This document shows, piece by piece, positions 23,380-32,804 of a stretch of 64,000 bases of DNA. The notes beneath the pieces are model-generated. The model had not been told where the DNA came from. It worked only from the letters and a program-made list of their open reading frames with translations, and did no database searches. The DNA comes from Owenia fusiformis (Eukaryota; Annelida; Polychaeta; Sabellida; Oweniidae). Both the position numbers and the translations under genes were made by a program. The stretch spans positions 32,785,564 through 32,849,563 of the forward strand of contig CAIIXF020000007.1 in assembly GCA_903813345.2 (NCBI GenBank). The letters are read 5' to 3'. How positions within the stretch are numbered: position 1 is the stretch's first letter; each line of letters opens with the position of its first letter.

Positions 23380-24540
23380 GAAGAATAAACATGAATTTAT
23401 ATTCCTTTTTATTCTTCACATTCTGATTCAGCAAAAATCATGAATTCTTCAAGCATATGCTTGAACATCAATTTGGATATTCTTCATTATTCTTCAAAAT
23501 CCTTCTATGTTCATCATTTATTACTCATTTTTCATCATATGATAACTAGCACACCTGCCATGAATTATTCAAGAATAAAGATGAATAAAAATTTTAATTG
23601 TCGTGGAATTTTATAAGAATAAAGAAGGAGAAATTTTTATGAATCTTTAAGAATACACAAGAATGAGCATTCATGATTTTTGACGAATAAACAAGAATTA
23701 ATATTCTTCTTTATTCTTCAAATTTCTAGTAAGCAAATTCATGAATTATTCAAGCATATGCTTGAACATCAATTTGGACATTCTTCATTATTCTTCACAA
23801 TCCTTCTATGTTCATCATTTATTCCCCAAATTTTCATCATATGATAACTTGCTCACCTGCCATGAATTATTAAAGAATAAAGATGAATAGAAATCCTGAT
23901 TATCAGGAATTTTTTAAGAATAAAGAAGGAGAAATCTTTATGAATCTTTAAGAATACACAAGAATAAACGTTCATGATTTTTGACGAATAAACAAGAATT
24001 AATATTCTTCTTTATTCTTCAAATTTCTAGTAAGCAAATTCATGAATTATTCAAGCATATGCTTGAACATCAATTTGGACATTCTTCATTATTCTTCACA
24101 ATCCTTCTATATTCATCATTTATTCCCCAAATTTTCATCATATGATAACTTGCTCACCTGCCATGAATTATTGAAGAATAAAGATGAATAGAAATCCTGA
24201 TTATCAGGAATTTTTTAAGAATAAAGAAGGAGAAATCTTTATGAATCTTTAAGAATACACAAGAATAAACATTCATGATTTTTACGAATAAACAAGAATT
24301 AATATTCTTCTTTATTCTTCAAATTTCTAGTAAGCAAATTCATGAATTATTCAAGCATATGCTTGAACATCAATTTGGACATTCTTCATTATTCTTCACA
24401 AACCTTCTATGTTCATCATTTATTCCCCAAATTTTCATCATATGATTACTTGCTCACCTGCCATGAATTATTAAAGAATAAAGATGAATAGATTATCAGA
24501 ATTTTTTAAGAATAAAGAAGGAAAAATCGTCATGAATCTA
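23380..24540 (+). repeat. ~301-bp tandem array, about four units, rich in GAATAA/TTATTC
   Basis: CATGAATTATTCAAGCATAT and the palindrome AAGCATATGCTT recur about every 301 bp (near 23450, 23750, 24050, 24350). Each unit also has TTCATCATATGATAACTTGC and CAAGAATTAATATTCTTC. The middle units are nearly identical, indicating recent amplification. The preceding 23130-23380 is the same composition without clear periodicity. Confidence 0.88.
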
Positions 24541-24672
24541 TTTTATAGTGATTGGAGTTATAGAACAGAAATTATTAATGGTTATAGTAGTACCCCCTCA
24601 TAAAATTACCCCAAGGGGTATAAATGGTGATTTTAAGGTTGTCCACCACTTAGATTTTTCTAGATTTTTGAT

Positions 24673-25472
24673 ATGTTGTTTCACTTACCAATAGCTATTG
24701 ATTACACTAGGTTTACTCTGTATTGCAATTTTTTCATTTATTTGTGAATATTTACAATGGTTTTACTGGAGTAATGTATAAATATCAAATGTAAATGTCA
24801 ACAACAAAGAACAAGTGTAATTATTTAGTGAATATAAATTTTATAGATCATTATATTCAATAAAATAAAAAACATTCGATAGATTGGGTAAAGGTTTGGT
24901 AAATTGTTTGTTTTATTTGGTATGTATGGAATACTTAATGTACCGAATAAAGAAGCAGTTTAAACACCATAGTTCATACCCAGTTTATGTCTTTGATAAT
25001 GGACTTATTATTCTGATAAATCATACTTTTTTCTTGAGGTTAACTCCCCTTTAAGTACACAAGTGTGGGGGAGGAGTATGCTCAAGTAAAGTGTATTGTA
25101 CAGCCTTCAGCCTTTATCGTTTTGATGGCGCTAAATAAACAAAACACTGGTAGATTTTTAAAACAGATGATATGGGCATAAAATCGCTTTTGCTCTCGAG
25201 AATAAATGACTGTGAGCCTCTTAATATTATAAGTCCAATTATTGTGCATATTTTTCAAAAATGTATGTCATATAAATAGGACATTGCACACAGTTACGGA
25301 ATTAGATACGATTTATCTCTGAATCCCTATTGAGAGAATTCAATTTGAGGTTTATTGTCATTAATAGTTTATTTCGATTAGTTTAAAAAACGTAATGCAA
25401 TTGTTTGTTTGAGTTTGTTTTAAATGACTGTGGATTCTGTAAGTAAAACATTTATTTTGAACTACCCATCCC
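24673..25472. other. Intron, nothing recognised
   Basis: AT-rich intron between two inverted-repeat structures. No coding similarity was seen. Confidence 0.4.
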
Positions 25473-27431
25473 CACAGGCTGGTATCGAAAAATTTGTCCG
25501 CTGTGACGGAGTGTGCTATTTTGCATAGAAACACTAGGAAATCCACACAATTTATCTTTTTACTCATGTGTTTTGCTATATCAAAGAAAATTACCGACTC
25601 TATGCAATGAATATATCATTTGCGGGTAACTTTAACTTCTGTTTGAAGTCCAACAACGCTAAGAGTAAAAGCTATTGAAAACGGCGTCGGAGTATCATAC
25701 TCCAAAATGTACAATTTCTTTTATTTCTTTTTAATGGTACAATATAGCGACACGATAATATTTACATATGTTATCAGCATAACTCTGAAGGTATTAATGA
25801 GATCTTTATGTATTGGGTATTTTTAATTTTTTTGATAAAAAATAATATTTAATTTTTTTGTCTACTGTGACGGAGCAGTTTCAAATCTGAAATACATTGA
25901 GAATTTAGATTTATAATATATCTCTTTACAACTACACTTTAGAGGAACGAGTGTGTCAAATCTCTTTCATATTTAGTATTCTGAAAAATGAAACGTAATA
26001 CAAGTACACAATTCAAATTCTGAGATGTATATACGACCACTCTTTAAGCTTCTTTTCTCAGTTTGTACTGCAATCCGACTTATGCATGGTAACTCATGAA
26101 AATGATAGTCAACTTCATTTCAGTATAAGGTATTTGCCCTTCGTAGTGCCTTCTGTGGATCCATGGGCCTGACATGGTCATCATTTTTACGGTAACTTGA
26201 TTATTTGACGTAAAATGATTTGCTGAAGATGAAGCTAAATACATATAATGGTATGGACTGTGGATTGTTCTATCATCTTTAGTCGTTCCAAAAGGTAAGT
26301 TGAGGATTTTAAGATCGTTCTTTATTTGAATAAGAGTTATGGCTGATATCTGATGCAACTACAGTAAAACATTTGTACAGTGAACACATATGAAGCCCAA
26401 AAATGTGTTTCCAGTTGGTAGATGTTCACTCCATAGAGGCAATTTCATACAAAAGTCAGAGGAATATTTGATAAGAAGAGGTGTTCACTAGAGAAAGATA
26501 TTCATTGATACAGGTTTTACAGTGAAGCACGTTTACCAAGACCTTTTTTATAATTTTAGTCTATGCAAAACGATGAATTTCATGAATTTAAAATAATTAC
26601 AAATTAAATCTTTATTGGGATCATCTTATATACAGTAATATTATGTGGTAAAATGTTAACATCTGTCGGAATGCAGGATGTCTGTGCGCTATTTCGAATA
26701 AATTCATATTAGCCCTATTTACAATACACGTGACATTTCAAGACGTCTTGGCGAAAACGTATTAGAAATATTATGTTGAGTTTACACCATGTTGATTTCA
26801 GTCCAAACCTCCGAAAAATGCTAAGAGTGGTCGTTTTTATATCTCAGATTTACATTACCCCAAATCTCCAAGAGGCTACTTGTCATAATTTAGGAAAGTG
26901 ATTTGTGGCGTTCTCTCTTCTAAGGGTACTTTTAAAAGATATAATTTAGGAAAGTGATTTGTGGCGTTCTCTCTTCTAAGGGTACTTTTAAAAGATATAA
27001 TTTGAATCTTAAATTCTCAGTTAAAACTGCTCCGTCACAGCTGACAAAAAATGTAAACATTATTTTTTATAAAAAATATTAAAAATACCCAATACATCAA
27101 GATATCATTAATACCTCCAGAGTTATGCTGAAAACTTATGTAAATATTATCGTGTCACTATATTGTACCATTAAAAGAAATAAAGGAAATGGTACATTTT
27201 GGAGTATGATACCCCGGCGCCGTTTTCAATAGCTTTTACTCTTGGCGTTGTTGGACTTCAAAGAAAAGTTAAAGTTACCCCCAAATGATATACCCATTGC
27301 ATGGTGTAAGAAATTTTTCTGTGGTATAGTGAAACATATGAGTAAAAAATAAATTGTGTGGGTTCCTTAGTGTTTCTATGCAAAATAGCACGCTCCGTCA
27401 CAGCGGACAAATTTTTCGATACCAGCCTGTG
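25473..27431. mobile_element. Long-TIR element with 5-bp TSD, possibly Transib-like
   Basis: The termini CACAGGCTGGTATCGAAAAA and its complement open long inverted arms (25473-25890 and 26995-27431). These share GTCCGCTGTGACGGAG, TTTTGCATAGAAACACTA and AAAAGCTATTGAAAACGGCG blocks. ATCCC flanks both sides (25468-25472, 27432-27436), a perfect 5-bp TSD. A 5-bp TSD with a CAC start is a character of Transib/RAG-type elements, but no transposase is present and CACAGGC is not the usual CACWATG, so that name is tentative. The loop (25890-26995) contains a 56-bp perfect tandem duplication and one unassigned open frame. Confidence 0.78.
26885..26996 (+). repeat. Perfect 56-bp tandem duplication
   Basis: ATAATTTAGGAAAGTG begins identical 56-bp copies at 26885 and 26941, and the first bases of a third copy follow. 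It lies in the loop of the 25473-27431 element, next to the right arm. Confidence 0.95.
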
Positions 27432-27436
27432 ATCCC

Positions 27437-28401
27437 TACATTCAGTCACAATTTAAATATTCACTGTTTATGTTGAAGTATCTCTTTTAAAAGGACTAGG
27501 CGGTGTTTAATTATCACAAATAGTTTATATGATTAGCTAAATATTTTACATAATGATTTTTATATTGAAATACCCTTTGCATTCGTTCGACTTCACTTAA
27601 AAGAGACCTTTGTCTTCACTCTTTCAATTTAAAATAAATCTCTGATCACTGAGTCAATCAGAGTTTCTCGTCGAAATACGGACGACTATCTATATGGTCA
27701 TTTCCTATGACATCACCACATAGATAATGAGAACGTAAAAGGAGAAAACTTGAACTACCCATATTATTGCGTTTAGTGAGCAGTCTCAATCAAAATATTT
27801 ACTGTTCATGTTAAAATTCCAGACGTTTGGCGCCTGCTAAGTAAACAATTAAAATATCAAAACCGGTTATTCGCCGAATAATAGGTTGAAGTCCTAGAAT
27901 AATGTATGAATAATATTTTTTCTTGTAGAATATAATACATTGCAACCTTAGTTGAGAAATTATTATACGCATTTAGAAGAAGAATAAGATGCAAGAAAAA
28001 AGTTTATCTTTAATTATTTTCTCCCATACTTGTAATAAGATGTTATTATACACCAGGGTATACAGAAAAAATGTAATCTAATATAATACAACTGGTAATT
28101 TCAGTATATATGCATTACCTCACCCTCTATATTGCTATACATAAGGTAATAATTCCTATGATTTTCATAGTTTTTCGCGGTGTAGGTGATGATAAGAAAA
28201 ACCATAAATGGGAGTTTTACAAAATAAAATGACACAGTATGAAAGGATCAAGAGAAAGTTGAATAATTGAATGCTTAGTTGTCTGTTTTTTGTTTGTTCA
28301 GGTGTTCCACCATAACCTGTTCTTCATTAATATCTGGAAATGCACCTCTGGTATCATGTCTTCTTAAGAAGGTTTGAATTGTTCTTTAAGATATGATTTT
28401 C
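27437..28401. other. Intron, nothing recognised
   Basis: No repeat structure or coding similarity was seen. Confidence 0.4.
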
Positions 28402-29620
28402 ATGTCACCACCACACATGGTGACATATTGATATGGTCTCAGTTTTTTGGATAGCGGTTTGCATTTGTAACAATTTCTTACAACTACTGATAATTTAACA
28501 AATGCTGTTTAGACGCTTCAAATTTTTTCAAAATCATCTAAAAGTTCTCAGAAGTTCAAATCTAAAAACAATTTCTTATGACTTCAAATAACTTAACAAA
28601 TACTTCTGTGTAGATTCATCTCTCTAGTAGTACATTAAATATAACTTTAGTTCATTTACTTCAGAGAATAATGAGAAAATAAATCATTATTCTCTGAAGT
28701 AAATGAGCTAGTTATATTTAACAAATATTGTTTTGGCTGACTCAGTTTTTTCAAAATCATCTATCTAATTTTCAGAAGTTCAAATCTGACTTTAGCTCAA
28801 AAAAGGTCAAAAACGTTATTTTCAACTTGCTTTAGATGACCAATTCTTTTCAAATTCATCTACAAGTTCTCAGGGGTTCAAATTTGACTTTAGATTTGAG
28901 ATTTGACATTTAATGACCCTCTAAAGGTTGAAAAGGTATTTTTTCAACTCGTTTAAAATTGACCAAATTATTTTTTCAAAATCATCTACAAAAGTTCTCA
29001 GAAGTTCAAATCTGACTTTTGATTGGAGATTTGGCCTTTAATGACCTTCTCAGGGTAAAAATGGTTATACAGTTCTTTTTTAACTTGCTTCAAATTGACC
29101 AAGGAGGATTGGCTCCCAGAATCGAAGTCGATATTTTCCAACAATGAAAACGCCGAAATGTCGTTATTTTCTGAAATTATAACCGATTATAAATTCAAAA
29201 TAAACAGTTCAAAATATTCGAACCAATATCTCGATCATTTCTTGTGAGTTTTGGAATTTTTCGTTGGGAAATAAGACCAAAATTCACGATTCAAATGTTG
29301 AAGTGAACAAAATGGCAGTCGTTGGAATTCAAATTTTGTAGCACGACATGCCCATATATGGGGCAGAATATCGATGTTGCACTCTGGGAGCCAATCCTCC
29401 TTGAAATTGACCAATGTTTTTTTTTCAAAACATTCTACAAATTTTCAAAGCTCAAATCTGACTTTAGATATAAGATTTGACCTGAAATGACTTTTTCAAG
29501 GTAAAAAGGTTGAAAGGGTCTTTTTTCAACTTGACTCAATTTGACTGATTTTTCTTTTCAAAATCATCTACAAGTTCTCAGAAGATCAAATCTGATATAA
29601 GATTAAACTCATAATGTTGT
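28402..29620 (+). repeat. Family C repeat, second copy, interrupted by a hAT MITE
   Basis: The head ATGTCACCACCACACATGG and TGACATATTGATATGGTCTC are followed by ~125-bp units as at 13551-14400. The array is split by the MITE at 29101-29403. A local inverted repeat, CATTTACTTCAGAGAATAAT against ATTATTCTCTGAAGTAAATG, lies at about 28657-28710. Confidence 0.72.
29101..29403 (+). mobile_element. hAT-type MITE, copy 1
   Basis: The ends are AAGGAGGATTGGCTCCCAGA and its complement TCTGGGAGCCAATCCTCCTT plus G. AAATTGACC flanks both sides (29092-29100, 29404-29412), so the TSD is 8-9 bp and the host family C unit (CAAATTGACCAATTTTT) is restored when it is removed. It is non-coding, 303 bp. Confidence 0.88.
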
Positions 29621-29743
29621 GAGCAACTAGGTTGTGTCATTGCTTAATGATTTGTTGTCTTCATGTTGATTGCCCAAGTTGTGTCCACTACCAGCCAATC
29701 AGAACACATTATTTCACTAACTGCATTCAGATATACCAATAAC

Positions 29744-30047
29744 AAGGAGGATTGGCTCCCAGAGTGCACCACCGATATTCTGTCCCATATATGGGTATGT
29801 CGTAATACAAAATTCGAATTCAAACAGCCGCCATTTTGTTCACTTCAACATTTAAATCGTGAATTTTGGTCTTATTTCCAAACGAAAAATTCCAAAACTC
29901 ACAAGAAATGATCGAGATATTGGTTCGAATCTTTTGAACTGTTTATTTTGAATTTATAGTCGGTTTTAATTTCAGAAAATAACGACATTTCGACGTTTTC
30001 ATTGTTGGAAAATATCGAGTTTCGATCCTGGGAGCCAATCCTCCTTG
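29744..30047 (-). mobile_element. hAT-type MITE, copy 2, opposite orientation
   Basis: Same termini as copy 1 with the interior reverse-complemented (CGATATTCTGTCCCATATAT here, ATATATGGGGCAGAATATCG there). CCAATAAC is duplicated at 29736-29743 and 30048-30055. It is 304 bp. A terminus-like piece, GGGAGCCAATCCTTCTTG, also occurs at 52451-52468. Confidence 0.88.
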
Positions 30048-30055
30048 CCAATAAC

Positions 30056-30501
30056 AAACTCAGTGTTACTAGTTGAATGGTTGTCATGGTGATGGCTGGA
30101 CTCTATAGATTGAAATTGATACTTTGCCAGCTTGACCCTTGCAAAAAGTTTTATTGGAAATATATTCGTTTAGTGATTTTGCATCTTTTAAATGATTTTG
30201 TAGAAAATATTTTGCAGTCCAAGACTCAATGCATTGTGTAATGACCATTCCTTGTGTTGTTTCCTAAAATTAACACTCAATGTTCCGCATCTCATGCAAA
30301 TTTTGAAAAGCAACGCCTTGAAGGAATGATCATTCTACATTGCACTGATTTCAGGGCTTAAATCCTTAAATGAATAATCAACTTTATATAACAACTTGTA
30401 TGTTGAGTATACATGCAAATTAATATTGACTTCAGTGATGTCAAACAAATTACTACTCTTTGAAGCAGTTCTGTTTTATTTGGGTCATATGTTTTTTGTA
30501 G
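30056..30501. other. Intron before exon 3, nothing recognised
   Basis: No repeat seen; it supplies the TTTTTTGTAG acceptor for the 30502 exon. Confidence 0.45.
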
Positions 30502-30591
30502 ATTATGATGCACCTTTAGCAGAAAATGGAGATGTCACAGAAAAGTTTCATCTGATCAAAGAACTGGTCCAGAAATATCTACCTAATCAAG
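30502..30591 (+). CDS. GLB1L2: Beta-galactosidase-1-like exon 3 of window (YDAPLAENGD)
   Basis: The short 90-bp exon follows acceptor ttttttgtag. The leading AT joins the phase-1 G to make Asp, giving VTSYDYDAPLAENGD across the junction, a classic GH35 sequence. It continues VTEKFHLIKELVQKYLPNQ and ends before gtattt, again in phase 1. It lies 17.4 kb downstream of the previous exon, across an intron filled with repeats. Catalytic residues lie in earlier exons; this piece closes the barrel domain. Confidence 0.92.
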
Positions 30592-30981
30592 GTATTTTTT
30601 TATTGAATAAAAAATATCAACTTTAAGATCATTTAACGGTGAAGGTCAAGGTCAAAAGTTTGACCTAATTTACTATAGTGTAAGTACAGTGTAATACAAT
30701 GGTGCCAATTGACCACAGGCTAGAATACCATTACACGCATACAGAGAACTAGCAGAAAATCACGTAATTTCTTGATTTTTCAAATATTTCCATTTGGATT
30801 CATGTGAAACTCCACTGGCATGTGACTACTAGTATGCAATCTTGTTGACATGCGGATTGTGATTTAACATTTAAATTATAAACCCACGAAAGAGTAAATG
30901 GATATTTACAGTTTTTTATCACACCATCGGTGAGATATAGTCGTCAACTCTTAGGTGGCCATCTTGTTTTATGGACACCTT
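30592..30981. other. Intron, nothing recognised
   Basis: Start of the 15.7-kb intron. No structure was seen. Confidence 0.4.
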
Positions 30982-31499
30982 TTTATGTCCCCACCACATA
31001 GTGTGGGGCCGTATTGTCGGCCTAGTCGCGTCCATCTGTCTGTCCGTCCGTCTGTCCATCTGTACGTCCGGCAGTTTTCTCCAAAACCACTACAGATATC
31101 ACCTTCAAATTTTCAGGGATAACTTATGAGTGCATACAGATGTGGATGAAAAAAATTTAACTCGATACCTACTTCCTGTCGGCCATTTTGAAGTCAAATG
31201 CTAAAATCCTTGTCTGCACATTATAAGAAAAACGGCTTCACAGTTGCTTTTAAAACTTTACATATTTTTGTTCAGCTCACTTCATTCTACATCTGATTAG
31301 GTTTTGAACCTGTTAGCTCAGTCATGTCAGCCATTTTGAATGTTTTAAGAAAAGTTAGCGAGCGATAATACTTTGTATCATATTGAATGGTGTTTTTCAG
31401 TTTTCATACTTTAACTATTTCGTAGCTTTATAAACGATTTCAGGTGTACTTTGTTGTAAAAGCCTATCTTATTGCACACGTCGCACAACCCGTCATTCT

Positions 31500-32663
31500 G
31501 TGGCAAGCACTCTCACTACTAGAAAGCCAAAAACCCCTGCAAGCAAAGCTAAAAGGCCATCTATCTCTAGACCAAGAGGGAGACCCCGCAAGGCTCTATC
31601 CCAACCAGACCCCAAACGAAGTGTTAAACAAAAACCTATAACTAATACTAACATTGATGACGATAATGTGGTCTCACTCCTTAGATCCCTTAAAGCATCC
31701 CTAGACACTACTAATGCTATGTTAGGGGCCCTTCAAACAACCAACGCTGACTTGGTCAGTCAATTAGCGGCAAAGACTGTCACATGCCAAGCATTAGAAG
31801 CAGAATGTCAATCCCTAAGGAAACAGCTCAATAATAGAGGGCCTCCTTCAGACACCACATCTAGTAAGACTCTTCTGGTGGGGTCTTCACTCCTAAGGGA
31901 CATAGATGAAACCTGCCTCGACACCAAACATGTTGATATTAAATGCATTAGTGGTGGTACCATCTCAGATGCCCAGAAAGCCCTCATGAATAATGAATCC
32001 TATGATAAAGTTATATTGCAAATTGGAAGCAATGACTGTGCCAAAGGTGACCCAGCTAAAAACATCGTGGACGATTACAAACTTCTTCTGTCTGGAGCGA
32101 AGGCCATTTCTAAAGATGTTTCCATCTCAAGTATCTGCCCCCGTACAGACAATAAAGAAGCCCATGAAAAGGCCCAGGCAGTAAACGCTGAACTACAAGT
32201 TCTGTGTGAACATACTGACAATACATCATTCATTAACAATGACAATACGTTCATTCTGCAAGACGGTACTATCAACGATGGCTTCCTGAATAGGGATGGT
32301 CTCCATCTCAACCCAGCTGGCACTAACCGTCTGGTGCATAACATGGGACTTACAAAATCGCTTAAGAGAGTCACAAAGCCCTTCAATCAGTATAAGAAAT
32401 CTCAAATCCCAAATCCCATTCCCAGACCTAATAGCAATTCCAATTCCAACAGCAGTAAGCCAACATCATATGCCAATGCAATAAAGTCCCCTAGACCAAA
32501 CCTTAAGCCAGTTTGCTTCAAATGCGGGGAAGCTTCTCATTTAGCCAGTACATGCTGGCACCCCAGCCCTGTCAGGTGTTATTTTTGTAAAAATTTGGGC
32601 CACAAGACAGCAAAGTGCCCCAACAAAGACCATCAACCTATTGAAACATCCAATAGATATTAG
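31500..32663 (+). CDS. LINE ORF1: AT-hook, coiled coil, SGNH esterase-like domain, two zinc knuckles
   Basis: The frame is open from the element's first base (31476) to the TAG at 32661-32663. 31500 is a GTG used only as a reference point; no upstream ATG exists, so the true N-terminus is probably lost. Counted from there: basic AT-hook-like RPRGRPRK (24-31); heptad-like Leu-rich stretch (57-110); SGNH/GDSL blocks GSSLLRD (Ser at 129 or 130), IGSND (175-179) and DGLHL (266-270); and CX2CX4HX4C knuckles at 339-352 and 360-373. Esterase-containing ORF1 is known in CR1-group LINEs. Such proteins bind element RNA and help the ribonucleoprotein form; the esterase role is unclear. Its frame matches ORF2. 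Confidence 0.9.
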   Translation: MASTLTTRKPKTPASKAKRPSISRPRGRPRKALSQPDPKRSVKQKPITNTNIDDDNVVSLLRSLKASLDTTNAMLGALQTTNADLVSQLAAKTVTCQALEAECQSLRKQLNNRGPPSDTTSSKTLLVGSSLLRDIDETCLDTKHVDIKCISGGTISDAQKALMNNESYDKVILQIGSNDCAKGDPAKNIVDDYKLLLSGAKAISKDVSISSICPRTDNKEAHEKAQAVNAELQVLCEHTDNTSFINNDNTFILQDGTINDGFLNRDGLHLNPAGTNRLVHNMGLTKSLKRVTKPFNQYKKSQIPNPIPRPNSNSNSNSSKPTSYANAIKSPRPNLKPVCFKCGEASHLASTCWHPSPVRCYFCKNLGHKTAKCPNKDHQPIETSNRY

Positions 32664-32804
32664 GTCCTTGGTGAGGTCAGCGCCTTACCCCTGAATACAA
32701 TTCTAAATGACATCATCCCCAATACCCCCCAGCCAGGTAGAACTAAGCCTAAACACCGTAGATCTAGAAAACATAAGGTTAAACCAGCCAAAACCTTCAG
32801 AATA

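Larger units (their letters stand above)
19930..24672. repeat. Palindrome 1: large imperfect inverted repeat with arrays in loop and right arm
   Basis: The left arm 19930-20490 pairs with right-arm blocks 24550-24672, 23030-23115 and 22690-22995. Matching landmarks include ATCAAAAATCTAGAAAAATC (left) against 24650-24672, TTATGAGGGG against 24590-24605, GGTTACCATGGGAAC against 23078-23096, AGTGGGC(A/G)TGGCACTTTT, and TATGGTGAGTCT against 22735-22750. The right arm is expanded by a 301-bp tandem array (about 23380-24540). The loop holds a ~30-bp degenerate array (20770-22520). This could be a foldback element or an inverted duplication. No TSD was identified. Confidence 0.7.

Noticed and set aside
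20770-24540. Regular repeats that might suggest a CRISPR array
   Set aside because: Units are contiguous tandem repeats without unique spacers, in an animal intron with no cas genes.
26360-26525. Possible pogo-like MITE (TACAGTAAAAC ... GGTTTTACAGT)
   Set aside because: Termini match only weakly and no TA duplication on the right; too uncertain to list.
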